A DNA stretch of 33,326 bases, from the NCBI RefSeq assembly GCF_000971275.1, contig NZ_LAPV01000041.1:1-33326 (forward strand), given 5' to 3'. The translations under genes were made by a program, and so were the position numbers. The notes under the pieces are model-generated. The model made no database searches. It had not been told where the DNA came from and saw nothing but the letters and a program-made list of their open reading frames with translations. This DNA comes from Devosia psychrophila. GTDB taxonomy: Bacteria; Pseudomonadota; Alphaproteobacteria; Rhizobiales; Devosiaceae. This document shows, piece after piece, positions 16,791 to 25,609 of the stretch (position 1 is the first letter of the stretch; every line of letters begins with the position of its first letter).

Positions 16791-17579
16791 ATGAAGCGCA
16801 CCATCCTGGGTATTGCCACTATCGCCGCCCTCGGCATGACGCTTCCGTCCTTTGCGGCTGATTACAACGAAGTTCCCGAACTGCGCCCGGCCTACGAGGC
16901 GGGCTGGGAGAGGCAGGAAGACGACGTCCGTTTCGAGTTCGGCGCCGCCTATTGGTATTCTTGGGGGGCGCAGAACGTCGCGCCAACCAGCGGGGGTCCT
17001 GCAAGCTTCGTTGAGCGCGACAACACGAGTATTGCCGACGTTCACGGCCGCATCGATGATATCTATACCAATACCTACCTGCTGGGCCGCGCCGGTATTG
17101 GCCTGAGCAGCAGCGGCACCTATACGCTAGCGCCCGGCGTCGATAGCAACTTCGGTCAGCGGTCGGTAATTGGCTACGCCGGTGTCGACTACGGCTGGCT
17201 GCCGGCTGGTTCGATGAGGGAAGGCGTCGCTTTCGGCGGTTTGGTTGGCTACCATTATTGGAAGGAAAATCCCGATACTCCCTCCGTTGCCACCGATATG
17301 GATATTCACGCCCTTCGCCTGGGCTTGCGCGCCGTGGGCACCTTCGAGAAGTTCGATCTGCAATCCGAAGTTGCCGCGATCCCCTATGCCTTTGTCGCCG
17401 GCTCCCAGACCAACCGCGCTTACGGCGTCATGACCGAAACCACGGTTGGCTTCAGGCCCACCGAAAATATCAGCGCCCGCATCGGTGGTCGCGCCTGGTA
17501 TCTCGATAACACCGACGGTACCACGTCTGCCAATCTGTTCCGCTATGGCCTGATGGCCGAACTGACTGGCCGCTTCTAG
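16791..17579 (+). CDS. Outer-membrane beta-barrel protein
   Basis: This is a 262-residue protein with a signal peptide (MKRTILGIATIAALGMTLPS, cleaved near SFAA). The mature part has many alternating beta-strands (RFEFGAAYWYSWG, VIGYAGVDYGWL, GVAFGGLVGYHYW, RLGLRAVGTFEKFDLQSEVA, TETTVGFRPTENISARIGG). The C-terminus is RYGLMAELTGRF, with the terminal phenylalanine that targets barrels to the BAM complex. Transport or structural role is unknown. The start at 16791 is supported by GGAG at 16781-16784. It stands alone: about 200 bases separate it from the response regulator gene, and a hairpin plus T-run follows it. Confidence 0.85.
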   Translation: MKRTILGIATIAALGMTLPSFAADYNEVPELRPAYEAGWERQEDDVRFEFGAAYWYSWGAQNVAPTSGGPASFVERDNTSIADVHGRIDDIYTNTYLLGRAGIGLSSSGTYTLAPGVDSNFGQRSVIGYAGVDYGWLPAGSMREGVAFGGLVGYHYWKENPDTPSVATDMDIHALRLGLRAVGTFEKFDLQSEVAAIPYAFVAGSQTNRAYGVMTETTVGFRPTENISARIGGRAWYLDNTDGTTSANLFRYGLMAELTGRF

Positions 17580-17624
17580 CGTCCAGTTCCCTTGCCCTCA
17601 TCGGGGCGAGCGGCTAAGTCTTGC

Positions 17625-17662
17625 GCGCGCCCGGCCACCCCGCTGCGGCGCGCATGTTTTTT
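17625..17662 (+). terminator. Likely rho-independent terminator after the outer-membrane protein gene
   Basis: GCGCGCC (17625-17631) and GGCGCGC (17647-17653) are perfect 7-base complements with a 15-base loop. The stem is followed by ATG and six T residues (17657-17662). It ends 22 bases before the nadE start codon. Confidence 0.65.
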
Positions 17663-17684
17663 CTCAGTACCGGGTCCTATCATC

Positions 17685-19352
17685 GTGACAGACCGCCTCA
17701 GAATTGCGCTCGCCCAGCTCAATCCCAAGGTCGGCGATCTCGTCGGCAACCTCGCACTCGCCCGCAAGGCCCTCGCCGATGCGCAGGCCGTCGGCGCTGA
17801 TATCCTGATGTTCAGCGAGCTGTTCCTGACCGGCTATTTCCCAGACGACCTACTTTTCAAGCCAAAGTTCATCGCCGACGCCATGGGCGCCGCCCGCGAT
17901 CTGGTAGCAAATACGGCCGGCACCGATGTCGTAGTGATCCTGCCCACTATCTGGGTCGAAAAAACCGGCATGCACAACGCTGTGCTGGTCGCCGAAAATG
18001 GCCAGATCACCGCGACCCGGCTGAAGCGCGAACTGCCCAATTCCGACGTCTTCTACGAAAAGCGCTACTTCACAGCCGGCCCGCTGGCCGATCCGGTTAT
18101 CATCAAGGGCGTCCCGGTCGGCATCCCGATCTGCGAAGACATCTGGCACACCAGCGTTTGCGAACATCTCGCCATGCGCGGCGCCGAAATCATGCTCTGC
18201 CCAAATGGTTCACCCTATTGGACCAACAAGCAGCATGTGCGCAAAGAGCTGGTCCGCGCCCGCGTCGCCGAAGACGATGTGCCAATGCTCTATCTCAACC
18301 AGGTCGGCGGCCAGGATGAACTGGTATTCGACGGAGCATCCTTCGCCATTGAGCCTGGAAATAAGCTGGTGTTCCAGGGCAAATCCTTCGCCACGGACTT
18401 TATCGTCTCCGACTGGGTGCGCGACGACAATGGCTGGACCTGCGCCAGCGGCGAGGTCAGGGAACTTACCACTACCGACGAAGCACCCTGGCTCGCCTGT
18501 GTGCTCGGTCTGCGCGACTACGTGCTCAAGAACGGTTTCAAGCAGGTCGTGCTCGGTCTTTCCGGTGGCATCGATAGCGCCGTCGTCGCCGCCATGGCCG
18601 TCGATGCCTTGGGCGCCGAAAACGTCCACTGCATCATGCTGCCCTATCGCTACACCTCCGACGCCAGCCTCAAGGACGCCAAAGACTGCGCCGAGCGCCT
18701 TGGCGTACGCTACGACGTGGTCTCCATCGGCAATCCGGTCGACGACGCCCTGCTTGAGCTCGCCCCGGTCTTTGGCGACCGCGCCCCAGACCTCGCTGAA
18801 GAAAACATCCAGTCCCGCATGCGCGGCGTCGTGCTGATGGCCGTCTCCAACAAACTCGGCTCCATGCTGCTGACCACCGGCAACAAGTCCGAAATGGGCG
18901 TCGGCTACGCCACCATCTACGGCGACATGAACGGCGGCTACAACCCGCTCAAGGACATGTTCAAGATGGAGGTCTACCGCCTCGCCGCCTGGCGCAACGG
19001 CCACGTCCCCGGCGACTGCAGGGGTCCCGCTGGCGAGGTCATCCCCCAGGCCATCATCGATAAAGCACCCAGCGCCGAACTGCGCCCCAACCAGACCGAC
19101 CAGGATAGCCTGCCGCCCTATCCGGTGCTCGACGCCATCCTCAAGGGCATCGTGGAGGACGAACTCTCAATCGCTGAGATCGTCGCCATGGGCCACGATC
19201 AGGCTCTTGTCGAGCGCATAGAGCGTCTGCTCAACATCGCCGAATACAAGCGCCGCCAGTCGGCCCCTGGTCCAAAGCTCACCGGCAAGGCCTTCGGTCT
19301 CGGGCGCCGCTACCCCATCACCAATGGCTACAAAGACCGGATCATCGGATGA
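17685..19352 (+). CDS. nadE: Glutamine-dependent NAD+ synthetase
   Basis: This 555-residue two-domain enzyme converts deamido-NAD+ to NAD+ with ATP and ammonia drawn from glutamine. The N-terminal nitrilase-like glutaminase domain has its triad at E45 (FSELFLTGY), K114 (RLKRELPNS) and C150 (VGIPICEDIW). The C-terminal synthetase domain has the ATP pyrophosphatase loop GLSGGIDSAV (SGGIDS 293-298) plus LLTTGNKSEMGVGYATIYGDMNGGYNPLKD. The chosen start is GTG 17685 (MTDRLRIALAQLNPKVGD), which matches the family N-terminus; the open frame begins earlier, at 17592, within the terminator region. The last four bases (ATGA) overlap the gltX start, so the two genes are probably translationally coupled. 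Confidence 0.96.
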   Translation: MTDRLRIALAQLNPKVGDLVGNLALARKALADAQAVGADILMFSELFLTGYFPDDLLFKPKFIADAMGAARDLVANTAGTDVVVILPTIWVEKTGMHNAVLVAENGQITATRLKRELPNSDVFYEKRYFTAGPLADPVIIKGVPVGIPICEDIWHTSVCEHLAMRGAEIMLCPNGSPYWTNKQHVRKELVRARVAEDDVPMLYLNQVGGQDELVFDGASFAIEPGNKLVFQGKSFATDFIVSDWVRDDNGWTCASGEVRELTTTDEAPWLACVLGLRDYVLKNGFKQVVLGLSGGIDSAVVAAMAVDALGAENVHCIMLPYRYTSDASLKDAKDCAERLGVRYDVVSIGNPVDDALLELAPVFGDRAPDLAEENIQSRMRGVVLMAVSNKLGSMLLTTGNKSEMGVGYATIYGDMNGGYNPLKDMFKMEVYRLAAWRNGHVPGDCRGPAGEVIPQAIIDKAPSAELRPNQTDQDSLPPYPVLDAILKGIVEDELSIAEIVAMGHDQALVERIERLLNIAEYKRRQSAPGPKLTGKAFGLGRRYPITNGYKDRIIG

Positions 19353-20689
19353 TCAGCCCGGATGCCGTTGTCGTTCGCTGGGCGCCGTCCCCCACTGGCC
19401 GCATTCACCTCGGCAACGCCCGTCCGGCGCTGCTTAACTGGTTCTACGCCCGTCGCCACGGCGGCACCTATGTCCTGCGCATGGACGACACCGACCACGC
19501 CCGTTCGACCCGCGAATCCGCCGACGGCATCGAGGTTGACCTCGCCTGGCTCGGCATCACGCCCGACCTGCTGGTCCGCCAGTCCGAACGCACCGCGCTC
19601 TATGACGCCGCCGTTAAAACCCTGATCGCCGCCGGCCGCCTCTATCCTTGCTACGAGACCGAGGAAGAGCTCGACCGCAAGCGTGCCCGCGCCCGCCTCC
19701 TCAACAAGCCTCCAATCTATGACCGCGCTGCGCTCAGCCTCTCCGACGAAGACCGCGCCAGGTTCGAGGCCGAAGGCCGCAAGCCGCATTGGCGCTTCAA
19801 GCTTGACGGCCGCCCGGTGCAGTTCAACGACATCATCAAGGGCCCCCAGACCGTCAACACCGCCTCGATGTCCGATCCGGTGCTGGTCCGCGGCGATGGT
19901 AGCTACCTCTATACGCTGCCCTCCGTCGTCGATGATATCGACCTCGCCATTACCCACGTCATCCGCGGCGAAGACCATGTTTCCAATACCGGCACCCAGA
20001 TCGAGATATTCGAAGCGCTCGGCGGCACGGTTCCCGCCTTCGGTCACCATAACCTGCTGACCGACGCCGAAGGACAGGGCTTCTCCAAGCGTCTCGGCTC
20101 ACAGTCCGTCAGTGATTTCCGCGATGAAGGTTACGAGCCGATAGCCATCGCCATCATGGCCAGTCTCACCGGCACCAGCCTGCCGATCGAGACCTACGAA
20201 ACCCTCGATGAGATCGCCAATCGGCTTGATTTTTCGATGATTTCGCACGGCTCGGCCCGCTTCGATCCAATCGAGCTCGACAACCTCAACGCTCGCCTGG
20301 TGCACACATTGCCTTACGAGGGCGCCGTCGGCCGTCTCTCATCGCTGGGTCTCGAAGGCGAGGCCATGTGGCTGCTGCTGCGCGAAAACCTGCGCAAGTT
20401 CAACGACATCCAGGATTGGGCCAAGCTCGTCACCGGCCCAGTTGAACCTATCATCGTCGATGAAGATCGCGATTTCCTGGCGCTGGCCAAAGCCTTGCTG
20501 CCGTCCGAGCCGTGGGACGAAAACACCTGGTCGCAGTGGACCGATGCCCTCAAGACCTCAACCGGCCGCAAGGGCAAGGCTTTGTTCCTGCCGCTGCGCA
20601 TGGCGCTGACCGGCCGCCACGATGGCCCGGAGCTTAAGTCCCTGCTTGTGCTGGTTGGGCGTACGGCGTGTCTGGACCGACTACCCTGA
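19349..20689 (+). CDS. gltX: Glutamyl-tRNA synthetase, short form
   Basis: This is a 446-residue class I synthetase that charges tRNA with glutamate. The HIGH-type motif is APSPTGRIHLGNARP (12-26) and the KMSKS-type motif is GFSKRLG (244-250). LRMDDTDHARST and IRGEDHVSNTGTQIEIFEALG are family blocks. The C-terminal tRNA-binding region ends in RMALTGRHDGPELKSLLVLVGR, the usual ending. Many alphaproteobacteria carry two GltX copies and form Gln-tRNA by transamidation; whether this is the main or second copy cannot be told here. It overlaps nadE by four bases. Its last 56 bases overlap, tail to tail, the 3' end of the DUF2865 gene on the other strand. Confidence 0.96.
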   Translation: MISPDAVVVRWAPSPTGRIHLGNARPALLNWFYARRHGGTYVLRMDDTDHARSTRESADGIEVDLAWLGITPDLLVRQSERTALYDAAVKTLIAAGRLYPCYETEEELDRKRARARLLNKPPIYDRAALSLSDEDRARFEAEGRKPHWRFKLDGRPVQFNDIIKGPQTVNTASMSDPVLVRGDGSYLYTLPSVVDDIDLAITHVIRGEDHVSNTGTQIEIFEALGGTVPAFGHHNLLTDAEGQGFSKRLGSQSVSDFRDEGYEPIAIAIMASLTGTSLPIETYETLDEIANRLDFSMISHGSARFDPIELDNLNARLVHTLPYEGAVGRLSSLGLEGEAMWLLLRENLRKFNDIQDWAKLVTGPVEPIIVDEDRDFLALAKALLPSEPWDENTWSQWTDALKTSTGRKGKALFLPLRMALTGRHDGPELKSLLVLVGRTACLDRLP

Positions 20690-21782
20690 CCACCTTGTCA
20701 CCGAACTGCACCAACCGCAGCTCGGTCTCTGCCTCGGCTTGAACTGGCCGCGTCACCGGCGTTTCGCCCGGTCCAGCCGGGCGCTTGCGGGGCAGGGGCA
20801 CATCGACCACTTCCGCCGTCTGCACTGGCGCTGCCGCAACAGCCTGCACCGGCGCCACGCCGCGCGGATCGCGCAGCGGCAACGGAAAGCTCTCGTCACC
20901 CACCTGCAGCATCGCCCGGCTCGATCCATCCGCCTCCGTGGCCACGCTCATTGTGCCCTGGGCAATGGCTGGCACCTTGCAATTGGCGGTGGCGCTGGTG
21001 TCCAGCGTGTTGCGATAGGCAAAGGCACTCGGCAGCGCTGTGTAAGGCTCGCCGAATTCGTTGCGCATCTGCTCAGGCTCCTGGCCCGGATTGTCATAAA
21101 AATACAGCCGCACCGGCGTCGTTGGACAGCTCGCCTGGCAGGTCATCGAGTCGTTGCTGATAAAGTCGGGCAAGGTGGCATAGCTGATCGGCCAGAAATA
21201 CCCGTCGGTCAGCCGCACGCACACCGTCCGCACCGTCTGGTAGCCCTGATTGCCCCAGTAGCCGCCGCCGTCCACCATCTGCCCGTCGGAAAAGTCGCCT
21301 TCCGAGGTTGTGCCAAAAATGCGATCGAAAACCGACTGGCGATCATTGGTGAAGCTCGCGCTCGACCCATTGGTCCCGCAACCGAAGCGAGCCATTTCCT
21401 GCAGGATTGCCTCGCGCTGTCCAGCAACGGCATTGGCCGTTTCCACCTGCTGCGACACGCTTGCCGCCACGTCGCGCAGTCGCAGCACTTCGCGTCCAAT
21501 TTCCCGGCACTGCGGCGTCAATTGCACGCCGGCCCGCGCCGCGTCGTTGCATCCGTCGCGCACATAACGGCTTTCCATCGTCTGCACATCTCGCTGTGCC
21601 TGCTGTGCTGCTTGCGAATTGCCACCCATCTGCCGGAAATCGCCATTGCGATCGAACTGGCGCAACGCGTTGTCGAGCTGCGCACACTGCGCCGCCTGCG
21701 CATAAGCGGTGTTCACGTCAAGGACGAGCAATATTGCCGCCAGCACCGTGAGTATAAAGGCGCGTGTGCCGTACCTGCCCAA
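20634..21782 (-). CDS. DUF2865 domain secreted protein
   Basis: This is a 382-residue protein with a signal peptide (GTRAFILTVLAAILLVLD, ending near TAYAQ). The central part contains several cysteines and the blocks GGGYWGNQGYQTVRTVCVRLTDGYFWPISYAT and CQASCPTTPVRLYFYDNPGQEPEQM, then GEPYTALPSAFAYRN. This is the DUF2865 pattern of Hyphomicrobiales; its function is unknown. The C-terminus is Pro/Val-rich with RKRP. The start is TTG at 21782, with GAGGA just upstream. The 3' end overlaps gltX by 56 bases; both frames read as plausible protein there. It is divergent from the fumarylacetoacetase-family gene across 143 bases. Confidence 0.85.
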   Translation of the reverse strand: MGRYGTRAFILTVLAAILLVLDVNTAYAQAAQCAQLDNALRQFDRNGDFRQMGGNSQAAQQAQRDVQTMESRYVRDGCNDAARAGVQLTPQCREIGREVLRLRDVAASVSQQVETANAVAGQREAILQEMARFGCGTNGSSASFTNDRQSVFDRIFGTTSEGDFSDGQMVDGGGYWGNQGYQTVRTVCVRLTDGYFWPISYATLPDFISNDSMTCQASCPTTPVRLYFYDNPGQEPEQMRNEFGEPYTALPSAFAYRNTLDTSATANCKVPAIAQGTMSVATEADGSSRAMLQVGDESFPLPLRDPRGVAPVQAVAAAPVQTAEVVDVPLPRKRPAGPGETPVTRPVQAEAETELRLVQFGDKVVRVVGPDTPYAQPAQAGT

Positions 21783-21925
21783 GCCGTCCTCGAATCCTGC
21801 TTCCGACGCGCCGCGCGCCGTTTCACGGGCCTTAAGACAACGCTAGGACCGTTGGCAACACTATAGTCGCGTCGTTCACCCCGTGGTAGCGCTGCAAGGC
21901 CACACATGTTCGAGATTGTGCCCAG

Positions 21926-22924
21926 ATGAAACTCGCAACGCTCCGCAATGGCCGTCCTGATGGTCAGCTTGTCGTCCTCGCCAATGACCTGTCGCGCTAT
22001 GTTTCCGCCGGTCGTATCGCCCCCACTTTGCAGGCCGCCCTCGACGACTGGCAGGCCCACGAACCGGCCCTTTCCGCCCTCGCGGCCCAGCTAGATGCGG
22101 GCGCCATTGCCGGCCAACCCTTCGACGCAGACCTTGCTCTTGCGCCCCTGCCGCGTGCCTATCAGTGGATCGATGGTGCCGGCTATCTCAGCCACCTCGA
22201 GCGCGTACGCACCCTTAAGGGCAGCAAGGACGAAGAGCTGCAATCGACCCGTCCGCTGCTCTATCAGGGCGGCTCTGATTCGCTCTCCGCCCCCACCGAT
22301 GCCATCCGCGTAACCGACCCCGATCTCGCCATCGACTTCGAGGCCGAAGTGGCCGTCATCATCTCCGCCGTCCCCATGGGAGCCACCCGCGAACAGGCCG
22401 CCGCCGCCATCCGCCTTGTCACCGTCTGCAACGACGTCTCGCTGCGCCGCCTCGTCGTCGATGACCTGCAGAACGGCTTCGGCTTCTTCCATGCCAAGCC
22501 CTCCACCAGCTTCGCACCCATCGTCGCGACGCCCACCAGTCTTGGCACCGCGTGGCGCGGCAATCGCCTGCATCTTCCCCTGCGCATCGAGGTCAATGGC
22601 ACGCTCTACGGCCAGCCAAATGCCGGTGCTGATATGCATTTCGACTTTGCCGACCTGATCGTCGAAGCTGCCCGCACCCGCTCCCTCGGCTGTGGCACGA
22701 TTGTCGGCGGCGGAACCGTCTCCAATCGGCATGACGAGAGCCTTCCTATTAAGCCCGATGGTATCGGTTTTGCCTGTATCGCCGAGGCCCGCACCGTCGA
22801 AAAACTCAAATACGGCCGCGCCCGGACGCCCTTCCTCAAGCCCGGCGACGTCGTCCGCATCGGCGCCATGTCACCCGAAAAATCCGTCTTCGGCGACATC
22901 ACCCAAAAGGTCGTACTGGCCTGA
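21926..22924 (+). CDS. Fumarylacetoacetate hydrolase family protein
   Basis: This is a 332-residue FAH-superfamily enzyme. After an N-terminal domain (MKLATLRNGRPDGQLVVL) come DLAIDFEAEVAVII (acidic metal ligands), VTVCNDVSLRRLV, GFFHAKPSTSFAPI, RIEVNGTLYGQPN, MHFDFADLIVEAARTRSLGCGTIVGGGTVSN and FLKPGDVVRIGAMS. These cover the metal site and the general FAH fold. Members hydrolyse C-C bonds of 1,3-dicarbonyl compounds; whether this one acts on fumarylacetoacetate or another substrate is not readable, since no tyrosine-pathway genes are adjacent. The ribosome site is weak. It stands alone, followed by a palindromic intergenic element. Confidence 0.93.
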   Translation: MKLATLRNGRPDGQLVVLANDLSRYVSAGRIAPTLQAALDDWQAHEPALSALAAQLDAGAIAGQPFDADLALAPLPRAYQWIDGAGYLSHLERVRTLKGSKDEELQSTRPLLYQGGSDSLSAPTDAIRVTDPDLAIDFEAEVAVIISAVPMGATREQAAAAIRLVTVCNDVSLRRLVVDDLQNGFGFFHAKPSTSFAPIVATPTSLGTAWRGNRLHLPLRIEVNGTLYGQPNAGADMHFDFADLIVEAARTRSLGCGTIVGGGTVSNRHDESLPIKPDGIGFACIAEARTVEKLKYGRARTPFLKPGDVVRIGAMSPEKSVFGDITQKVVLA

Positions 22925-22939
22925 TTTGTCGTGCCTAAA

Positions 22940-23038
22940 CACCCCCTTGATCTCTCCCCACCGGTGGGCGGGAAACGATGAACACTGGCGTTTGAGCTGG
23001 CGCCTCCGTCCTGAATGGGAGGGAATGAGGGTGGGGTG
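22940..23038. repeat. Large imperfect intergenic palindrome
   Basis: A C-rich left end (CACCCCC at 22940) and a G-rich right end (GGGGTG at 23033-23038) frame about 100 bases that fold as an imperfect palindrome. Inside is a perfect 12-base palindrome, CCCACCGGTGGG (22957-22968), and a smaller pair around CTGGCG and GCGCC (22985-23003). No coding frame uses it. From memory, similar C-rich/G-rich interrupted palindromes recur in Hyphomicrobiales intergenic DNA, so it may be a dispersed repeat. Confidence 0.5.
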
Positions 23039-23146
23039 ATGCGAGTCACCAAACCCAATCTAATAACATTCCCGTGTTGGCGTTGGGACCGTCACGCACC
23101 CATGCCACTCTGCCCACGATGACTTTCGCGCGTTGAGGGTGCACCC

Positions 23147-23596
23147 ATGTCGATCAAGAAAATTGCCGCCATGGCCATCGCTGGCCTGATGACGTTCGGT
23201 GTCGTGGCCGTCATGGCGCAAGATGCTTTCGTAGCCCCCGCAACTCCCGAAGAAGCGGTGGCTACACGCAAGGCTCTGATGAAGCAGGACGGTGGCATTT
23301 TGCGCTCGGCCGGGCCGCTCACCGGCTCCGAAGCTGTCATGGCTATGCAAACGCTCAAGGACAACTACTCCCATATTCCGGCTCTTTTCCCCGAAGGATC
23401 GATCGTCGGCGATAGTGAAGCCCTCCCTGCAATTTGGGAAAACTGGGAAAAATTCGTCGCCATTGCCAAGACCGGTGAAGACGCTGCAGCCGCCGGCCTT
23501 GTCGCAGCCCAAGCTGGCGATACAGCAGGCTACGCCGCCGCTCTCCAGGCCATCGGTGGAACCTGTGGCGCCTGCCACCAGCAGTTCCGCTCCTGA
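23147..23596 (+). CDS. Periplasmic c-type cytochrome of the c'/c-556 family
   Basis: This is a 149-residue protein with a signal peptide (MSIKKIAAMAIAGLMTFGVV, cleaved near MAQD). The mature four-helix part ends in the heme-attachment motif CGACH (C140, C143, H144), placed close to the C-terminus as in class II cytochromes. RKALMKQDGGIL near residue 41 supplies M45, the position of the methionine sixth ligand in c-556 types. It probably carries electrons in the periplasm, but its partner is unknown. AGGG lies before the ATG at 23147. It is monocistronic, with a strong terminator directly downstream. Confidence 0.92.
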   Translation: MSIKKIAAMAIAGLMTFGVVAVMAQDAFVAPATPEEAVATRKALMKQDGGILRSAGPLTGSEAVMAMQTLKDNYSHIPALFPEGSIVGDSEALPAIWENWEKFVAIAKTGEDAAAAGLVAAQAGDTAGYAAALQAIGGTCGACHQQFRS

Positions 23597-23620
23597 ATTA
23601 AGTTCGCCTCCAAAGCGATT

Positions 23621-23650
23621 GGCGGTCCATCGGGACCGCCTTTTTTGTTT
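23621..23650 (+). terminator. Rho-independent terminator after the cytochrome gene
   Basis: GGCGGTCC (23621-23628) and GGACCGCC (23633-23640) form a perfect 8-base stem with a 4-base loop, followed by TTTTTTGTTT. It ends the cytochrome transcript 25 bases after the stop codon. Confidence 0.95.
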
Positions 23651-23825
23651 TCGGCTTGCTTTCCGCTGTCGCTGCGGCCAATCTCGCAGCCATGAAGACC
23701 TGCATCATTCACCGCTGCATTATTACCTGCTAACCACTCGTTGGCGGCCGGTCTTCTTCATCCAATAATCTGATACCCGAAGAGCCGTTCGCCAGCACAC
23801 TTCTGCATGGCCAGGGACGGACCAT

Positions 23826-25232
23826 ATGACCACGCTCGCGCTCTACAATACGCTCACTCGCACCAAGGAGGCCTTTGCCCCCATCGATGCGAACAATGTG
23901 CGCATGTATGTCTGCGGCCCGACGGTCTATGACTTCGCCCATATCGGCAATGCCCGCCCGGTCATCGTCTTCGACCTGCTGTTCCGCCTGCTGCGCCACA
24001 CCTATGGCGTCGACCACGTCACCTATGTGCGCAACATCACCGACGTCGATGACAAGATCAACGCCCGCGCTCTGCGCGATTTCCCTGACCTGCCGCTGAA
24101 CGAGGCGATCCGCCGCGTCACCGAAAAGACCGAGAAACAATTCCTGTCAGATGCGTCGGCGCTGGGCTCGCTCGAACCCACCATCCAGCCGCGCGCCACC
24201 GATAACATCGAGCAGATGCAGACGTTGATCAGCGATCTCATCGCCAAAAAACACGCCTACAACGCGTCAGGCGAAGTACTGTTCGACGTCAAATCCATGC
24301 CCGAATACGGCCAGCTTTCCGGCCGCAACCTCGACGACAATCTCGCGGGTGCCCGCATTGCCGTCGAAGCCCACAAGAAAAATCCCGCCGATTTCGTGCT
24401 CTGGAAGCAGTCATCCGCATCCGAGCCCGGCTGGGACAGTCCGTGGGGCCGCGGTCGCCCCGGCTGGCACATCGAATGCTCCGCCATGTCGGAACGCTAT
24501 CTCGGCCAGACCTTCGACATTCACGGCGGCGGCCTTGACCTGATCTTCCCGCACCACGAAAACGAAATTGCGCAGTCCCGCTGCGCTCACGGCACCCACG
24601 CCATGGCCAATGTCTGGATGCACAATGGCTTCCTTCAGGTCGAAGGCCAGAAGATGAGCAAGAGTCTGGGCAATTTCGTCACCATCAACGAACTGCTCGA
24701 AACCGGCGCCATGGGCGGCCGCGCCTGGATCGGCGACGTGCTGCGCCTCGCCATGCTGATGACCCACTATCGCGAGCCGATCGATTTCTCGGTCAGCCGT
24801 CTCGAAGAAGCGGAGTCCAAGCTGCGCGACTGGCAACGCGCCGCCCGCGGTGCCGAGCTCGCCGAAGGCGACGACCCCGACGCCTCCGTGGTCAAGGAAC
24901 TGACCGACGACCTCAACTTCCACCGCGCCAGCGTCGCCCTTGATTTCATCGCCAAGAAAGCCAATCGCGACGAGGGCAATGCCAAACACTGCCTCGCCTC
25001 CACCCTTCGTTTCCTCGGCTTTGGGCTCGACAGCCTGCTGACCTCCGAGGATGGCTGGGAAGCCCCACCCCACATCGCAGCCGCCATCGCCGACCGCCTT
25101 GCCGCCCTCAACAGCAAAGATTTCGCCAAAGCCGACACCATCCGCAACGCACTAGCCGAACAAGGCATCGCCCTGATGGACTACAAGGACGAAGCCGGCG
25201 AGCGCCAGACCAAATGGGAGATGAAACGATGA
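23826..25232 (+). CDS. cysS: Cysteinyl-tRNA synthetase
   Basis: This 468-residue class I synthetase charges tRNA with cysteine. The N-terminal marks are [19 protein letters not shown], which contains a zinc-ligand cysteine (C30) and the HIGH-type motif HIGN, and [12 protein letters not shown]. Later come [10 protein letters not shown] and [11 protein letters not shown], which carry the other zinc ligands, then [11 protein letters not shown]. The C-terminal part has the DALR-like and anticodon-binding regions. The length is normal. The stop codon shares ATGA with the start of the VOC gene, so it heads a compact five-gene run ending with cimA. A hairpin-capable pair upstream (23694-23700 with 23750-23756) is too open to call a regulator. 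Confidence 0.97.
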   Translation: MTTLALYNTLTRTKEAFAPIDANNVRMYVCGPTVYDFAHIGNARPVIVFDLLFRLLRHTYGVDHVTYVRNITDVDDKINARALRDFPDLPLNEAIRRVTEKTEKQFLSDASALGSLEPTIQPRATDNIEQMQTLISDLIAKKHAYNASGEVLFDVKSMPEYGQLSGRNLDDNLAGARIAVEAHKKNPADFVLWKQSSASEPGWDSPWGRGRPGWHIECSAMSERYLGQTFDIHGGGLDLIFPHHENEIAQSRCAHGTHAMANVWMHNGFLQVEGQKMSKSLGNFVTINELLETGAMGGRAWIGDVLRLAMLMTHYREPIDFSVSRLEEAESKLRDWQRAARGAELAEGDDPDASVVKELTDDLNFHRASVALDFIAKKANRDEGNAKHCLASTLRFLGFGLDSLLTSEDGWEAPPHIAAAIADRLAALNSKDFAKADTIRNALAEQGIALMDYKDEAGERQTKWEMKR

Positions 25233-25609
25233 GCATTTTTGATCACCTCGGCTATTCAGTCGGCGACTTCGAAAAGTCGTCCTCCTTCTATGATGCAGCA
25301 TTGGCGCCGTTCGGCATCAAGCGCCTCAGCGGTTACGAGTTTCCCGGCGGGCAGGGCATTGGCTATGGCGCCGACCAGCCGCAATTCTGGATAAATTCCG
25401 GTGCTGCCCTGCGCGATCATGTCCATCTGGCTTTCGCCGCGAAAAACCGCGCCGAAGTCGATGCCTTTTATGCTGCGGCTATCGCAGCCGGCGGCAAGGA
25501 CAACGGCGCTCCCGGCCTGCGCCCGCAGTATCATCCCAACTATTATGCTGCTTTCGTCTACGACCCCGACGGGCATAATGTTGAGGCCGTGTGCCATGCC
25601 CCGGAGTGA
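25229..25609 (+). CDS. VOC (glyoxalase-like) superfamily protein
   Basis: This is a 126-residue VOC-fold protein. It begins [25 protein letters not shown] and has [20 protein letters not shown] in the second module. It ends [22 protein letters not shown]. The H in DHLGY, H in HVHLAF and E in NVEAVC are the likely metal ligands. The NYYAAFVxDPDGHNxEAVCH tail is a common subfamily ending; the substrate is unknown. ATG 25229 overlaps the cysS stop by four bases, with GGGAG at 25216-25220 as ribosome site. It overlaps the next gene by 14 bases. A role in thiol-adduct chemistry alongside the GFA proteins is possible but inferred. Confidence 0.92.
   Translation: MSIFDHLGYSVGDFEKSSSFYDAALAPFGIKRLSGYEFPGGQGIGYGADQPQFWINSGAALRDHVHLAFAAKNRAEVDAFYAAAIAAGGKDNGAPGLRPQYHPNYYAAFVYDPDGHNVEAVCHAPE

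Noticed and set aside
20622..21866. 414-codon plus-strand open frame opposite the DUF2865 gene
   Set aside because: His/Arg/Leu-rich shadow without a signal peptide or motif; the minus-strand frame has a signal peptide and family blocks.
23694..23756. GAAGACC/GGTCTTC pair upstream of cysS as a T-box-like leader
   Set aside because: T-box leaders are not expected in alphaproteobacteria, the 49-base loop holds no further structure I can support, and there is no terminator stem.
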